From Trinickia sp. Y13 (lineage in GTDB: Bacteria > Pseudomonadota > Gammaproteobacteria > Burkholderiales > Burkholderiaceae): a stretch of DNA of 64,000 nt. The DNA lies in NCBI RefSeq assembly GCF_029522115.1, contig NZ_JAKWFK010000021.1, positions 1 through 64,000 on the forward strand, in the 5' to 3' direction. A model generated the notes under the pieces. It searched no databases. It had not been told where the DNA came from and was given only the letters and a program-made list of their open reading frames with translations. Below are positions 39,992 to 49,006 of this stretch, in pieces. A program made the translations under genes and the position numbers. How positions within the stretch are numbered: the first letter of the stretch is position 1; each line of letters starts with the position of its first letter.

Positions 39992-40707
<716 letters not shown>

Positions 40708-40721
40708 CGCCACTCTCTCGC

Positions 40722-40747
40722 GCGCCCGTGCATTCCAGCACGGGCGC
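40722..40747 (+). other. Perfect 10-bp stem-loop between livF and livK
   Basis: GCGCCCGTGC (40722-40731) and GCACGGGCGC (40738-40747) pair perfectly around a six-base loop. No T-run follows, so it is more likely an mRNA-stability or processing hairpin at the operon's livF 3' end than a strong terminator. Confidence 0.65.
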
Positions 40748-40817
40748 CGTCAAAGGGCCGCCACGGCCCGCAGCAGCATCGTTTTAAAACCCGATCTAAA
40801 AAAAGGGAACTACAACA

Positions 40818-41957
40818 GTGAATAAGTCGCTTCTCACCGGCTGCGCAGCAGCAGCCGCGCTTTCTTTCGCGCTTTGCAATTCCGCTCAAGCCGATACGAT
40901 CGTCAAAATCGGCCACGTCGCGCCGCTCACGGGCGGCTCGGCTCACCAGGGCAAGGACAACGAAAACGGCGCTCGTCTCGCGATCGAAGAGATCAATGCG
41001 AAGGGCCTCGTGATCGGCGGTCAGAAGGTCACGCTGGCGCTCGACCCGCAAGACGACGCGGGCGACCCGCGTCAAGCCACGCAAGTTGCGCAAAAGCTGG
41101 TCGATGACAAGGTCGTTGCCGTTGTCGGCCATGAAACGTCGGGCACGTCGATTCCCGCTTCGAAGATCTACAGCGATGCGGGCATCGTCCAAATCTCGCC
41201 GTCGGCCACGAATCCGAAGTACACGCTGCAGGGCTTCAAGACGACCTACCGCGTCGTCGCGACCGATGCGCAGCAAGGCCCGGCGCTGGCGAACTATGCC
41301 GCGAAGGACCTGCACGTGAAGAAGGTTGCGATCGTCGACGATTCGACGGCGTACGGCCAAGGTCTCGCGCAGGAGTTCGAGAAGGCCGCGAAGGCTGCCG
41401 GCTTGAACGTCGTGTCGCACGATGCGACGAACGACAAGGCCGTCGACTTCCGCGCGATTCTGACGAAGATCAAGGGCGAGAACCCCGACGCCATCATGGT
41501 GGGTGCGATGGACGCGACGGGTGGCCCCTTCGCCAAGCAAGCCAAGCAGTTGGGCCTGCGCGCGAAGATCCTCGCGGGCGATGGCGTTTGCACGGCTAAC
41601 ATCGTCGACCTGGCCGGCCCTGCCGCCGACAACATCGTTTGCTCGCAAGCCGGTATCGGCCTCGACCAGATGAAGGGCGGCTCGGATTTCGCGGCCAAGT
41701 ACAAGAAGCGTTACAACCAGGACGTCGTGTTGTATTCGCCGTACACGTACGATGCCGTGTATATCGTCGTCGATGCGATGAAGCGTGCGAATTCGGTCGA
41801 CCCGGCGAAGATCCTTGCCGCGATGCCTACGACCGATCACAAGGGCGTGATCGGCGAGACGACGTTCGATGCGAAGGGCGACCTGAAGCACGGCGTGATC
41901 TCGATCTACGGCTACAAGGAAGGCAAGCGGACCTTCATCAACAAGGTCTCGATGTAA
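40818..41957 (+). CDS. livK: Branched-chain amino acid ABC transporter binding protein
   Basis: This 379-residue periplasmic protein captures the amino acid and delivers it to LivH-LivM. Residues 1 to about 25 form a signal peptide ending NSAQA-D. The mature part begins TIVKIGHVAPLTGG, the Leu/Ile/Val-binding family start, and contains VVAVVGHETSGTSIPAS. GTG at 40818 follows AAAGGGAA. It is the last gene of the cluster and ends at a strong terminator. The exact ligand (Leu only, or Leu/Ile/Val) is not visible. Confidence 0.94.
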   Translation: MNKSLLTGCAAAAALSFALCNSAQADTIVKIGHVAPLTGGSAHQGKDNENGARLAIEEINAKGLVIGGQKVTLALDPQDDAGDPRQATQVAQKLVDDKVVAVVGHETSGTSIPASKIYSDAGIVQISPSATNPKYTLQGFKTTYRVVATDAQQGPALANYAAKDLHVKKVAIVDDSTAYGQGLAQEFEKAAKAAGLNVVSHDATNDKAVDFRAILTKIKGENPDAIMVGAMDATGGPFAKQAKQLGLRAKILAGDGVCTANIVDLAGPAADNIVCSQAGIGLDQMKGGSDFAAKYKKRYNQDVVLYSPYTYDAVYIVVDAMKRANSVDPAKILAAMPTTDHKGVIGETTFDAKGDLKHGVISIYGYKEGKRTFINKVSM

Positions 41958-41985
41958 GCCATCGATGTAGATGAGCGGTTCGATG

Positions 41986-42025
41986 TAAAAAGCCGCATGC
42001 GCGAGAGCGCATGCGGCTTTTTTAC
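41986..42025. terminator. Strong intrinsic terminator between convergent livK and argD
   Basis: GTAAAAAGCCGCATGCGC pairs with GCGCATGCGGCTTTTTTAC around GAGA. Stem and flanking A/T runs suit both strands. Confidence 0.93.
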
Positions 42026-42054
42026 CGTTGAACCGGCCGTCTGGCGACGCCTTC

Positions 42055-43239
42055 TTACAGCGAATCGAGCACCGTGCGCAGCATCGCCATCATCTGATCG
42101 ATTTCATCGTCCGTCACATTCAACGCCGGCATGAAGCGCAGCAAATTCGGCCGAGCGGCGTTGAGCAGCACGCCGGTGGGTTGCAGCTCGCGCGCCTTCT
42201 CGACGATCTGCGGTCCGATGTCCTTGCCGAGCATCAGCGCCCGCAGCAACCCTTCGCCGCGTTCGCCCTCGAAGCCGCGCTCGGCCGACAGCTCGAGCAG
42301 CTGCGCGCGCAGATACTCGCCGCGTGCGCGCACGCCTTCGAGAAAGCCCGGTGCGGTGAGCGTCTTGATGACCGCGTATCCGACGGCCGTCATCAACGGA
42401 TTGCCATTGTAGGTGCCGCCTTGCTCGCCCGCTTCGAAGACGGCGACCTCGGCTTTTGACAGCAACGCCGCGAGCGGCACGCCGCCGCCGATGCCTTTGC
42501 CGAGCGTCATGATATCGGGCTCGATGCCGGAGAGCTCATAGGCGAACAGCGTGCCGGCGCGCCCGCATCCGCTTTGCACTTCGTCGACGATGAGCAGCAG
42601 GCCGTGACGCTTCGTTAGCTCACGCAGTTCGCGCATGAATTCGCGCGTAGCCGGAATGACACCGCCTTCGCCTTGAATCGGCTCCAGCATGACGGCCACG
42701 GTTTTATCCCCGATCAGCTTCTCCACCGATGCGATGTCGTTCAACTCGGCTTTCGGGAAGCCCGGCACCTGCGGCGCATACATGGTGTCCCAGCCGGCTT
42801 TGCCGCTCGCCGACATCGTCGCGATCGTGCGGCCGTGAAAGCTGTGATCGAACGTGATGATTTCGTAAGCGCCGTTCTTGAATTTCTTGCCCCACTTGCG
42901 TGCGAGCTTGATCGCGCCTTCGTTTGCTTCCGCGCCGCTGTTCGCGAAGAAGACCTTATCGAACACGCTATGCTCGGTCAGCAGCGAGGCGAGGTTGGCC
43001 ATCGGCTCGTTGTAGAACGCCGGCGAGGGATTGATGAGTTGCCGCGCCTGCGTTTCCAGCGCTTCGATCATCGCCGGATGGCAGTGACCGAGGCAATTGA
43101 CGGCCCAACCTTGAATGAAGTCGAGGTAGCGCTTGCCTTCGCTATCGAAGATCCACGAACCCGCGCCGCGCGTGAATACGATGTCCGGCCGGTTGGTGAT
43201 GTACATCAGCGACTGCGTCGCGTTCTCTGTCGATTGCAT
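42055..43239 (-). CDS. argD: Acetylornithine aminotransferase family, PLP-dependent
   Basis: This 394-residue class III aminotransferase most likely converts N-acetylornithine in arginine synthesis. The family motifs are [20 protein letters not shown], the sheet end [19 protein letters not shown], and the PLP lysine in [17 protein letters not shown] near residue 250. The length fits ArgD. Related enzymes (ornithine, succinylornithine, 4-aminobutyrate transaminases) share these motifs, so the substrate is an inference. The ATG at 43239 was chosen over an upstream one in the frame. Confidence 0.87.
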   Translation of the reverse strand: MQSTENATQSLMYITNRPDIVFTRGAGSWIFDSEGKRYLDFIQGWAVNCLGHCHPAMIEALETQARQLINPSPAFYNEPMANLASLLTEHSVFDKVFFANSGAEANEGAIKLARKWGKKFKNGAYEIITFDHSFHGRTIATMSASGKAGWDTMYAPQVPGFPKAELNDIASVEKLIGDKTVAVMLEPIQGEGGVIPATREFMRELRELTKRHGLLLIVDEVQSGCGRAGTLFAYELSGIEPDIMTLGKGIGGGVPLAALLSKAEVAVFEAGEQGGTYNGNPLMTAVGYAVIKTLTAPGFLEGVRARGEYLRAQLLELSAERGFEGERGEGLLRALMLGKDIGPQIVEKARELQPTGVLLNAARPNLLRFMPALNVTDDEIDQMMAMLRTVLDSL

Positions 43240-43282
43240 GGCACGGCTCCGCGAAAAATGAAGAAAGAGTGAAGGAGAAATG

Positions 43283-43310
43283 AAAAAAGCCACGGTAGTC
43301 CGTGGCTTTC
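43283..43310 (-). terminator. Intrinsic terminator, minus strand
   Basis: On the minus strand AAAGCCACGG pairs with CCGTGGCTTTTTT around four bases. It lies about 190 bases after the iron-sulfur reductase gene and about 45 bases upstream of argD, so it would keep the two genes apart. Confidence 0.82.
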
Positions 43311-43440
43311 GCGGTTTGACCGGTGGCGCCTGCTCGCTTGCTGCTGGCGAGGCGCGCGTCCGCTACGAGCCGACGGCTTCCCTTGGCGGGAGCGAGCGGC
43401 GACGTCGGAGGGCGGGCAGGTGGCAGGTCATGGGCGCAAG

Positions 43441-43494
43441 AATACGACAGCGTGTACCTAGATGCAATCGCAGCCACGTTTGCGCTGTCGTATT
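43441..43494 (+). repeat. 12-bp inverted repeat with downstream T-run
   Basis: AATACGACAGCG (43441-43452) and CGCTGTCGTATT (43483-43494) are perfect complements around a 30-base loop, and TTTT follows on the plus strand. It lies ten bases after the reductase stop, but the T-run is on the opposite strand to that gene. No plus-strand gene ends here, so its job is unclear. Confidence 0.6.
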
Positions 43495-43503
43495 TTTTCC
43501 TCA

Positions 43504-44535
43504 TCAAACGGCATTGACGAGATCGGCCTCGCTCGTGAACGAATCGGCGTAGAACTCGTCGGCCGGCAGGTTGTGATGTGCGGTGAAATCGCGCTGGGCC
43601 GATTCGACCATCACCGGCGCGCCGCACGCATAGACCTGATAGCCCGACAGATCGGGCAGATCATCCACGACGGCGCGATGCACGAAGCCGGTGCGCCCGG
43701 TCCAGTTGTCGCTCGGATCGGGTTCGGACAGCACCGGGACGAACTTGAAATTCGGGTGATCCTTGGCCCAGCCTTCGGCAAGCTCGAGCATGTAGAGATC
43801 TTTCTTGCGGCGCGCGCCCCAGTAGAGCGTGATCGGGCGTTCGACGTTCTTGAAGAACGCGTGTTCGGCGATCGCCTTGATCGGGGCGAAGCCCGTGCCG
43901 GAGGCGAGCAGGACGATCGGTTTGTCGGAGTCTTCCCGCAGGAAGAACGTGCCGAGCGGGCCTTCGAAGCGCAGGATGTCGCGCTCCTTCATCGTGTTGA
44001 AGACGTGATCGGTGAACACGCCGCCCGGCATATGACGGATGTGCAACTCGATCGGGCCTTCTTGACTGGGGGCGCTCGCCATCGAATAGCTGCGGCGCTT
44101 GCCGTCCTTCAGGATGAACTCGATGTACTGCCCCGCGAGGTATTGCAACCGCTCGTTCGCCGGCAATTGCAGCTTGAGCACGATGACATCGTCGGCGCGG
44201 CGCTCGATCGCGTTGACGCGGCAAGGCAGCTTCTTGACTTGGACGTCGCCCACGCCTGCAATTTCGCGCACGTCGATGACGAGGTCCGATTGGGCCGTGG
44301 CGCAGCAAAACAGGGCCATCCCGCGCGTTTTCTCATCGTTCGAAAGCGCCGACGACGAGTGCGAGCCTTGCTCGATTTCACCCGAGACGACCGAGCCTTT
44401 GCACGAGCCGCAGGCGCCGTTTTTGCAGCCGTACGGAACCCCGACGCCTTGGCGCAAGGCCGCGGTGAGCACGGGTTCGTCGGGTTCCACTTGAAATTGC
44501 CGGCCGCTTTGCCGGATCGTCACGTTGTATGCCAT
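43504..44535 (-). CDS. 2Fe-2S ferredoxin-FAD/NAD(P)H oxidoreductase (AscD/MmoC-like)
   Basis: This 343-residue electron-transfer flavoprotein has a plant-type ferredoxin domain first, with the cluster cysteines in CKNGACGSCKGS and a fourth in LFCCATAQ, then an FAD-binding domain with RSYSMASAP, then a NAD(P)H-binding domain with LASGTGFAPIKAIAEHA. This order matches the reductase components of oxygenases and the CDP-6-deoxy-glucoseen reductase (AscD) group. Databases often name Burkholderia homologs after the latter, but no deoxysugar genes are nearby here, so that role is doubtful. The partner protein is unknown. Confidence 0.85.
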   Translation of the reverse strand: MAYNVTIRQSGRQFQVEPDEPVLTAALRQGVGVPYGCKNGACGSCKGSVVSGEIEQGSHSSSALSNDEKTRGMALFCCATAQSDLVIDVREIAGVGDVQVKKLPCRVNAIERRADDVIVLKLQLPANERLQYLAGQYIEFILKDGKRRSYSMASAPSQEGPIELHIRHMPGGVFTDHVFNTMKERDILRFEGPLGTFFLREDSDKPIVLLASGTGFAPIKAIAEHAFFKNVERPITLYWGARRKKDLYMLELAEGWAKDHPNFKFVPVLSEPDPSDNWTGRTGFVHRAVVDDLPDLSGYQVYACGAPVMVESAQRDFTAHHNLPADEFYADSFTSEADLVNAV

Positions 44536-44609
44536 AGCTCGATCGAAACAAAAAACGAAAAACCTTGGGCGCAGGCGCGTGGCACGGTTGACCGCTACAA
44601 TGCGCGCAC

Positions 44610-45692
44610 ATGAACGCCACACGAATCTTGCGCCGGCCCCGCTTGCTGATCGTCGGGTGCGGCGATGTCGGACTGCGATGCGCAGCGCACTTGCTCGCGC
44701 ACGCCGGGCAAGCGCGCGTATTCGCGCTCACCACTCGCCCGGACCGCACTGCGGCCCTCCGCGCACATGGGCTCACGCCGATCGTGGGCGATCTCGACGC
44801 GCCGCGCAGCCTGCGCCGCTTGGCGGGACTTGCACGCACCGTACTGCATCTCGCACCGCCGCCTTCGAGCGGCGCCGACGATCCGCGCACACGCGCGTTG
44901 ATCGCGGCCCTCGGCGCTCGCAAGCGCCACCGGGCGGCGGTTCCCGCCGCGCCTGCCGTGAGGCCGTTGCTCAAACGTAGTGCAGCATCGCGCGGGCCAG
45001 CATCGCGGCGCTCGGCGCTCGGCATGCCTTTGCCGCACATCCGGGGTATTGTACCCGAGGCACTTCGGGCGGCCGACTTGCGCCCGCCCATCCGTCTCGT
45101 CTATGCGAGCACGACTGGGGTCTATGGCGATTGCGCGGGCGCGCTGATCGACGAAACGCGGCCGGTGCGCCCAGCCAGCGCGCGCGCGAAGCGGCGCGTG
45201 GCGGCCGAGCGGCGGTTGCGGCAAGCCAACGTGCGCGGCGCGATGGCTGCGAGCATCGTTCGCATTCCCGGCATCTATGCGCGCGACCGGCTACCGCTCG
45301 CGCGCATAGAGCAAGGCAAACCCGCATTGAACGAAGCGGACGATGTCTATACGAACCACATCCACGCCGACGATCTCGCTGCGATCATGCTGCGCGTGGC
45401 GACGCACGGGCGCATCGGACGCGTCGTTCATGCGTCGGACGATACCGTGCTGAAAATGGGCGCTTATTTCGATCGCGTCGCCGATGCGTTCGGCTTGCCG
45501 CGTGTGCCGCGCATTTCGCGCGAGGCGGCCGAGCGCACGCTCGATCCGATGGCGCTCTCTTTCATGCGTGAATCTCGGCGTTTGTCCAACGCGCGCTTGA
45601 GGCGCGAGTTGCGCATCGCGCTGCGCTACCCGAGCGTCGACGATTTTTTGAGTGGCGTTGGTCGGGACGAGGGTACGTCTGAGGCTAAATGA
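44610..45692 (+). CDS. SDR-type NAD-dependent epimerase/dehydratase family protein
   Basis: This 360-residue protein has a Rossmann fold start LLIVGCGDVGLRCAAHLL, with GxGxxG as in the YeeZ-like atypical short-chain dehydrogenases, and a later LVYASTTGVYGD segment typical of epimerases. The expected YxxxK is not clear. The middle region (about residues 95-145) is Arg/Ala-rich and looks weakly conserved. The substrate is unknown. It is divergent from the iron-sulfur reductase and its last eight bases overlap the small membrane-protein gene tail to tail. Confidence 0.78.
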   Translation: MNATRILRRPRLLIVGCGDVGLRCAAHLLAHAGQARVFALTTRPDRTAALRAHGLTPIVGDLDAPRSLRRLAGLARTVLHLAPPPSSGADDPRTRALIAALGARKRHRAAVPAAPAVRPLLKRSAASRGPASRRSALGMPLPHIRGIVPEALRAADLRPPIRLVYASTTGVYGDCAGALIDETRPVRPASARAKRRVAAERRLRQANVRGAMAASIVRIPGIYARDRLPLARIEQGKPALNEADDVYTNHIHADDLAAIMLRVATHGRIGRVVHASDDTVLKMGAYFDRVADAFGLPRVPRISREAAERTLDPMALSFMRESRRLSNARLRRELRIALRYPSVDDFLSGVGRDEGTSEAK

Positions 45693-45873
45693 GCGCGGGC
45701 AACGCTTCTAGCAGCAGAAAGCAAAACAGCGCGCCGATCAACGCGCCGATGAGGTTCGGATCGTACCGGCGCCGAACATGCATGACGGTCAGCAGCGCGC
45801 CGATGAGAATCGCACCCAGCGCGGCAAACGCAAGTACGACGTACGAAATCTCGAACGTACCGTTGATGACCAC
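45685..45873 (-). CDS. Small two-helix membrane protein
   Basis: This 62-residue protein is unassigned. The GTG at 45873 follows GGGGAGG by six bases, a much better ribosome site than for the upstream ATG at 45897. Two hydrophobic helices (about residues 10-30 and 42-61) flank a short basic loop HVRRRYDPN. It is convergent with the SDR gene with an eight-base overlap. Confidence 0.65.
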   Translation of the reverse strand: MVINGTFEISYVVLAFAALGAILIGALLTVMHVRRRYDPNLIGALIGALFCFLLLEALPALI

Positions 45874-46144
45874 GGCAGCCTCCCCTGCAAAGCTCATTGT
45901 CGGCAGACCACCCGCGCCGGCGTCGGTCTACCGCGTTTGAGGCCAGTATAGGCGGGCCGCCTGCGCCGCCCCATAGGGGGCGGACCCGATATGGCCGGGC
46001 TTTTGCGTTGGTCCGTGCGTTGACGCACCTTTGGCGCGTGCGTCTCGAGCTCGGTGCGGGGCATCGCTAGGTTGGCGTTCGGATGCCTATACGGCGCCTA
46101 TGGGCACTCATGGCGCCTGCAACGCTTCTGGGCGAAGGCGCGCG

Positions 46145-46867
46145 TTACGCCGGCGTTGGGCTCGATGCGCCGCGCAACGCTTGCAGTTGCGCGTCGTCGA
46201 GCCATTGCCACGCACCGGGGGCAAGGTCTCGAGGGAGCGCGAGCGCGCCGATCCGCTCCCGGTGCAACGCCTCGCAACGATTGCCGGCCGCCGCGATCAT
46301 GCGCTTGACTTGGTGGTATTTGCCTTCGTTGACGGTGATTTCGAGTTGCCTTTCGTCACGCATCGCTACGGCGGCGGCCGCGATCGGCGTTTTTTCGCCA
46401 TGGAGCAGGACGCCTTCGCGCAGCGCTTGCAACTGACGCTCGTCGAGCGGGTGCCGCGTGGTCGCTAGATACGTCTTCGGAACCTTGCGCTTGGGCGAGG
46501 TGTAGGTGTGGACGAATTGGCCGTCGTCGGACAGCAACAGCAAGCCCGTGGTGTCTTCGTCGAGGCGGCCGACGCATTGCACGCCGCGTGCCGCGAGTTG
46601 CGGGGGCAACAAGCTGAACACGCTATTGTGATGCTGCGGCTCGCGCGAACATTCGTATCCGGCCGGTTTGTTGAGCATCGCATAGGCGCGCTCGCGATAA
46701 CGCCACGGGGCGCGATCGACCTCAAACGTAAATTCCTCCACCGCGAAATCGGCGTCGGCATCTAGGCAGATGCCGCCTGCCACCGCCACACGTCCTTGCG
46801 CGATCAAAGCGCGGCATTGGCGCCGCGAGCCGAAGCCTTGAGTGAAAAGAATGCTTTCGAGGTCCAT
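46145..46867 (-). CDS. rsuA: RsuA-family 16S rRNA pseudouridine synthase
   Basis: This 240-residue enzyme should make pseudouridine at position 516 of 16S rRNA, as RsuA does in E. coli. It has an N-terminal S4 RNA-binding domain (LFTQGFGSRRQCRALIAQG) and the catalytic motif VGRLDEDTTGLLLLSDDG, then VNEGKYHQVKRMIAAAGN. It is the second member of the family in the window; the one at 10784-11383 lacks the S4 domain. Exact target is inferred from length and motif. Confidence 0.88.
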   Translation of the reverse strand: MDLESILFTQGFGSRRQCRALIAQGRVAVAGGICLDADADFAVEEFTFEVDRAPWRYRERAYAMLNKPAGYECSREPQHHNSVFSLLPPQLAARGVQCVGRLDEDTTGLLLLSDDGQFVHTYTSPKRKVPKTYLATTRHPLDERQLQALREGVLLHGEKTPIAAAAVAMRDERQLEITVNEGKYHQVKRMIAAAGNRCEALHRERIGALALPRDLAPGAWQWLDDAQLQALRGASSPTPA

Positions 46868-46948
46868 GGCATGCGTCGGTCCACAATGGCCGCGATTGTA
46901 CGCTGCGCCGCTGCCGCCACCATCGCAGCAGCGGACCGACGCCGCACC

Positions 46949-47845
46949 TTACCGCGCACGCGCCACGGCCTTCTGCAAATCGTCCTTCAAGGCGTCGAAG
47001 ACCGGGTTGTCGTTGTCCTTGCGATAGACGAAGCGCAACTCGACAGGCTTGAGCGGCGTCGTGCGCACCGGCCTGTACGCGACCCCCTTGAAATGGAGCA
47101 TGGCCGCCGCCGCGGGGATCAACGCCACCCCGATGCCGGCTCGCACGAGCGCGAGCATCGAATGGATCTGGCTCACGTATTCCACGATGTCGGGCAACAC
47201 CCCGGCGCGTTCGAGCAGCCCGCTCACGAGCTGATGAAAGTAGCGCGCCTCATACGGTGAATACATCAACAAAGGCCGCCCTTCACAATCGGTGAGCGTG
47301 GGCCGCGCAGGCCACTCTTTTGCCGCCGCCGCCGGTAACGCCAGCACGAGCGCATCGTTCGGGCAGGGCCGATCGACGAGCTCGCCGTGCTCGACGGGCG
47401 GCCGCAGCAGTCCGAAGTCTATTTCGCGCGAATCCAAGGCCTCCAACTGCGCGCCGCTCACCATCTCTTTGAGCGTGAGCCGCACGCCCGGCGAGGCCGC
47501 CCGCACCGCGCTCACGAGCGCCGGCAGCACACCGTAGCCGACCGATGCGGTAAAGCCGATCGCCAGCGTGCCCGAAGAGCCCGCCGCCACGCGGCGTGCG
47601 GTGGCCGCGGCCTCGTCGGCCAGGCGCAAGATGCGCGCGGCATCGGGCAAAAAGCTGCGGCCCGCGGCCGTGAGCTTGACCGAGCGGCTCGAGCGAGCGA
47701 CCAGTTCGGTGCCGACCTGATGCTCGAGCAGCCGGATCTGCCGCGACAGCGGCGGCTGTGTCATATGAAGCCGCTCGGCGGCGCGGCCGAAATGCAGTTC
47801 TTCGGCGACGGCGACGAAGCAGCGGAGGTGGCTCAGTTCGAACAT
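46949..47845 (-). CDS. LysR-type transcriptional regulator of the aldarate locus
   Basis: This 298-residue protein has an N-terminal winged helix-turn-helix (LHFGRAAERLHMTQPPLSRQIR, about residues 17-38, given here as its ends) and a LysR effector-binding domain with GTLAIGFTASVGYGVLPALV. It is divergent from kdgD with 123 bases between the starts, the usual LysR arrangement, so it is the likely activator of the aldarate/uronate genes. The inducer is probably an aldarate or a downstream intermediate, by inference only. Confidence 0.9.
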   Translation of the reverse strand: MFELSHLRCFVAVAEELHFGRAAERLHMTQPPLSRQIRLLEHQVGTELVARSSRSVKLTAAGRSFLPDAARILRLADEAAATARRVAAGSSGTLAIGFTASVGYGVLPALVSAVRAASPGVRLTLKEMVSGAQLEALDSREIDFGLLRPPVEHGELVDRPCPNDALVLALPAAAAKEWPARPTLTDCEGRPLLMYSPYEARYFHQLVSGLLERAGVLPDIVEYVSQIHSMLALVRAGIGVALIPAAAAMLHFKGVAYRPVRTTPLKPVELRFVYRKDNDNPVFDALKDDLQKAVARAR

Positions 47846-47968
47846 CGATACAAAACATGAATCAATCGAAACATTCGTTATCTTGGACGTGAATCGTTCG
47901 CGGTGCAAGAATCGTCGCATTGCATTACATCACTCAACGCTTTCTTGCGCTTCGTTGCGCCACCCGCC
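47846..47968. promoter_or_regulatory. Divergent LysR/kdgD control region
   Basis: This 123-bp region is AT-richer than its surroundings. The hexamer AAACAT occurs twice at 47853-47858 and 47869-47874, 16 bp apart from start to start, and GATAC and GTTATC flank the pair. Such spaced half-sites fit a LysR operator, but I cannot fix the boundaries. Confidence 0.4.
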
Positions 47969-48883
47969 ATGTCACGTTACACGCCCACCGAATTCGCCCG
48001 CCAGATCGGCACCGGTCTGCTTTCGTTTCCCGTCACCCATTTCAAGGACGACTTCTCGTTCGACAATGCCGCTTATCGCGCGAATCTGGATTGGTTGTTC
48101 AGCCATCCGGCCGCGGGCCTTTTCGCCGCGGGCGGCACAGGCGAATTCTTCTCGCTGACGCTGGACGAAGTCGAGCGCGTCGTGCGCGCGGCGGTCGAGC
48201 AGACGGGCGGGCGCGTGCCCGTGATCGCACCGGCCGGCTACGGCACGGCGATCGCAACGCAACTGTGCGCTTCGGCCGAGGCGGCCGGCGCCGACGGTAT
48301 CTTGCTGCTGCCGCCGTATCTGACGGAAGCGCCCGCCGACGGCCTGGCGGCGCACGTCGAACAAGTGTGCAAATCGACGCGCCTGGGCGTGATCGTCTAC
48401 AACCGCGCCAACCAAGTGCTAGACGAAGTGGCGCTCGAGCGTTTGGCCGAGCGGTGCCCGAACCTCGTCGGCTTTAAGGACGGCGTGGGCGACCTCGAAC
48501 TGATGACGCGCATTCACGCGCGTTTGGGCGATCGCTTCACCTACGTCGGCGGCTTGCCGACGGCCGAGACGTTCGCGCTGCCGTATCTGACGCTGGGCGT
48601 GACCACGTACTCGTCCGCGATTTTCAATTTCGTGCCCGAGTTCGCGCTCGATTTCTATACGGCCGTGCGCGCGGGCAATCACGCGAAGGTCTATGCCGAC
48701 CTGAACAAATTCGTGTTGCCCTACATCGCGCTGCGCAACCGCAAGCGCGGCTATGCGGTGTCGATCGTGAAGGCCGGCATGAAGGCAATCGGCCGCAGCG
48801 CCGGTCCGGTGCGCGCACCGCTGACCGATTTGACCGAAGCGGAGCAGGCCGAGCTGAAGACGCTCATCGCTCGCATCGCGTAG
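47969..48883 (+). CDS. kdgD: 5-dehydro-4-deoxyglucarate dehydratase
   Basis: This 304-residue member of the DapA aldolase superfamily dehydrates and decarboxylates 5-keto-4-deoxyglucarate to 2-oxoglutarate semialdehyde. The Schiff-base lysine lies in GFKDGVGD at about residue 170, and the [10 protein letters not shown] phosphate-like loop near residue 50 is present. ATG at 47969 fits the family start [20 protein letters not shown]. It is the first gene after the LysR promoter. A hairpin follows the stop. Confidence 0.93.
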   Translation: MSRYTPTEFARQIGTGLLSFPVTHFKDDFSFDNAAYRANLDWLFSHPAAGLFAAGGTGEFFSLTLDEVERVVRAAVEQTGGRVPVIAPAGYGTAIATQLCASAEAAGADGILLLPPYLTEAPADGLAAHVEQVCKSTRLGVIVYNRANQVLDEVALERLAERCPNLVGFKDGVGDLELMTRIHARLGDRFTYVGGLPTAETFALPYLTLGVTTYSSAIFNFVPEFALDFYTAVRAGNHAKVYADLNKFVLPYIALRNRKRGYAVSIVKAGMKAIGRSAGPVRAPLTDLTEAEQAELKTLIARIA

Positions 48884-48900
48884 GCGTTGGCTCACGTGAC

Positions 48901-48923
48901 CGGCGCGCGCCCGGCGTGCGCCG
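48901..48923 (+). other. GC-rich hairpin between kdgD and the permease gene
   Basis: CGGCGCGCGC pairs with GCGTGCGCCG (one G-T wobble) around three bases. No T-run follows. It may shape mRNA stability or partly terminate transcription after kdgD. Confidence 0.5.
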
Positions 48924-49006
48924 ATGAATAGAACCCGGGCCGTCGAGCCTGGACGCAAGACTCATCCGCGGCGCATATCAAAGGCGCTTGCGCGAAGGAG
49001 GGGACG

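Noticed and set aside
43280-43552. A 90-codon plus frame between argD and the reductase gene
   Set aside because: It runs through a terminator and an inverted repeat, and its composition is not protein-like.
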